Source: an uncultured Collinsella sp.
Lineage (GTDB): Bacteria > Actinomycetota > Coriobacteriia > Coriobacteriales > Coriobacteriaceae
Length of the DNA stretch: 16,448 nucleotides
Direction of reading: 5' to 3'
Assembly: GCA_900550415.1 (NCBI GenBank)
Contig: URSO01000052.1
Span: 1-16,448, forward strand
Below, one piece after another: positions 15,675-16,448 of the stretch; the first letter of the stretch is position 1, and the number at the start of each line of letters is the position of its first letter. The notes under the pieces were generated by a model. That model saw only the letters and a list, made by a program, of their open reading frames with translations, made no database searches and was not told where the DNA came from. The position numbers and the translations under genes were made by a program.

Positions 15675-15725
15675 GGCCCCGCAGCCCTGTAGACCCATCG
15701 TCTGCGGGGCCGTGGGGCCTTTTTT
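15675..15725 (+). terminator. Rho-independent terminator after the second regulator
   Basis: ggccccgcag (15675-15684) pairs with ctgcggggcc (15702-15711), and a second ggggcc (15714-15719) next to the T-run (15720-15725) can compete for the left arm. The core matches the arcC terminator. It ends the glycosyltransferase-kinase-regulator unit. Confidence 0.75.
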
Positions 15726-15765
15726 GTATGTATCTGCCGAATCGTTTTTTTGTGGAAGGGATCCC

Positions 15766-16233
15766 ATGAACAGCGCAAGCGCCAAGCGCATCGACATCAT
15801 CTCGGACACCCACGGCTATTTATCGCCTGCGCTCTTGGATGAGCTTGAGGGCGCAGACCTGATCATCCACGCCGGCGACCTTACGTCAGAGATGGACTAC
15901 GAGCACCTATGCACCATCGCCCCCGTGCGGGCCGTATTGGGCAACAACGATTACTACCGCGACTACGGCCCCGATGTAGACCGTCTTGCGCTCTTTACCT
16001 ACGAAGGCCTCAAATTCGCCGTAGCCCACTACCGCGAAGACCTTCCGGTGGGATCCGTAGACGTAGCCATCAACGGCCACACCCACGTAACCAAAGAAGC
16101 CCAAGTGGGCCGTTGCCTAGTCCTCAACCCGGGCAGCGCCAGCTACCCCAGAGGCACCCGAGGCCCCACCATGGCCAGAATGCTCGTCAAAGACGGCAAG
16201 ATCCTAAGCACCAAGTTTATTGACTTGGACTAA
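15766..16233 (+). CDS. YfcE/MJ0936-type metallophosphoesterase
   Basis: Cytoplasmic metal-dependent phosphodiesterase of 155 residues, a normal size for this group. All calcineurin-like motifs are seen: SDTHG (13-17, with D14 and H16), HAGD (35-38), GNND (59-62), H88 in VAHYRE region and GHTH (104-107). Members hydrolyse phosphodiester bonds, shown mostly with artificial substrates; the natural substrate is generally unknown. ATG 15766 is chosen because GGAAGGG (15754-15760) lies 5 nt upstream; an in-frame GTG further up has no such site and lies in the previous terminator. It stands between two terminators, so it is probably a single-gene transcript. Codon use towards the 3' end is slightly more A-rich (ggcccc-type replaced by aga/cta) than in neighbours. 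Confidence 0.9.
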   Translation: MNSASAKRIDIISDTHGYLSPALLDELEGADLIIHAGDLTSEMDYEHLCTIAPVRAVLGNNDYYRDYGPDVDRLALFTYEGLKFAVAHYREDLPVGSVDVAINGHTHVTKEAQVGRCLVLNPGSASYPRGTRGPTMARMLVKDGKILSTKFIDLD

Positions 16234-16240
16234 CCGCAAC

Positions 16241-16275
16241 AAAAACGGGGGATGCACACCGCATCCCCCGTTTTT
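16241..16275 (+). terminator. Perfect bidirectional rho-independent terminator
   Basis: aaaaacgggggatgc (16241-16255) is the exact reverse complement of gcatcccccgttttt (16261-16275), loop acacc. The A-run and T-run make it usable from both strands, so a minus-strand gene may end just beyond. Confidence 0.95.
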
Positions 16276-16448
16276 CTTTCAGCAAAAGGTAGAGTTTCAA
16301 CAAGACCCTTGGACAACCCCGCCGAGGAGAACGGGGGCCTCGAGCCGCGGAAGCGGCGAGGAACAACAACAGCTTGAAGCATGTGACGGCAGGGAGGGTC
16401 TCCGGGGCTGGGGGCGGGGGTTAAGTTTGCTGCTCTACAGTCCTGCGC
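16276..16448. other. Right-hand end without an identifiable gene
   Basis: No credible start or ribosome site is seen on either strand. cctcg (16338-16342) and ccgc (16345-16348) can pair with gcgg (16353-16356) and cgagg (16357-16361), leaving a two-base bulge and a ggaa loop of the GNRA type. On the minus strand a short frame ends at TAA near 16420 and could be the tail of a gene entering from the right, but too little is visible to say. Confidence 0.4.

Overview
The window is a GC-rich, gene-dense bacterial chromosome segment. It carries eleven essentially complete protein genes and the 3' part of a twelfth. A pyruvate:ferredoxin oxidoreductase points to an anaerobe. High-GC codon usage, clean AGGAGG-type ribosome sites, TANNAT-like -10 boxes, a catabolic carbamate kinase and LytS/LytTR two-component pairs together suggest a gut Coriobacteriia relative, most likely Collinsella-like. 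That taxonomic call is inference from gene content, not from a marker gene.

Layout, left to right. 1-1475: 3' end of nifJ. 1476-2129: long non-coding stretch with a near-perfect 29-bp inverted repeat around a terminator, then an AT-rich leader for arcC. 2130-3092: carbamate kinase. 3093-3280: tandem hairpins and a REP-like palindromic element that runs into the stop codon of the minus-strand gene 3281-4282, a membrane-anchored C39/papain-like peptidase. 4283-4642: structured leader with a terminator-like hairpin. 4643-6094 and 6226-7503: an APC-family amino-acid permease and a binuclear-metal amidohydrolase. 7622-9782: first LytS-type histidine kinase and LytTR response regulator. 9875-10819: zinc-dependent phospholipase C family protein. 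10921-12180: UMF1-type MFS transporter. 12352-13539: GT2-like glycosyltransferase whose stop overlaps the start of a second LytS-type kinase (13536-14879), followed by its LytTR regulator (14952-15668). 15766-16233: YfcE/MJ0936-type phosphoesterase, closed by a perfect terminator. 16276-16448 holds nothing I can identify as a gene.

Possible working together: the permease and amidohydrolase look like an uptake-plus-hydrolysis unit for an amino-acid or peptide-like compound. The adjacent LytS/LytTR pair is a plausible controller. Carbamate kinase would make ATP from carbamoyl phosphate, and PFOR would oxidise pyruvate. A metabolic link among these is inference from adjacency only. The second LytS/LytTR pair is a paralogue of the first and is translationally coupled to a glycosyltransferase, which hints at a cell-surface role. 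The most interesting unexplained items are the RNA or repeat structures: the inverted repeat at 1486-1610, the REP-like element at 3200-3284, the structured leader at 4283-4642, and the hairpins placed directly before the ribosome sites of the first kinase and the glycosyltransferase.
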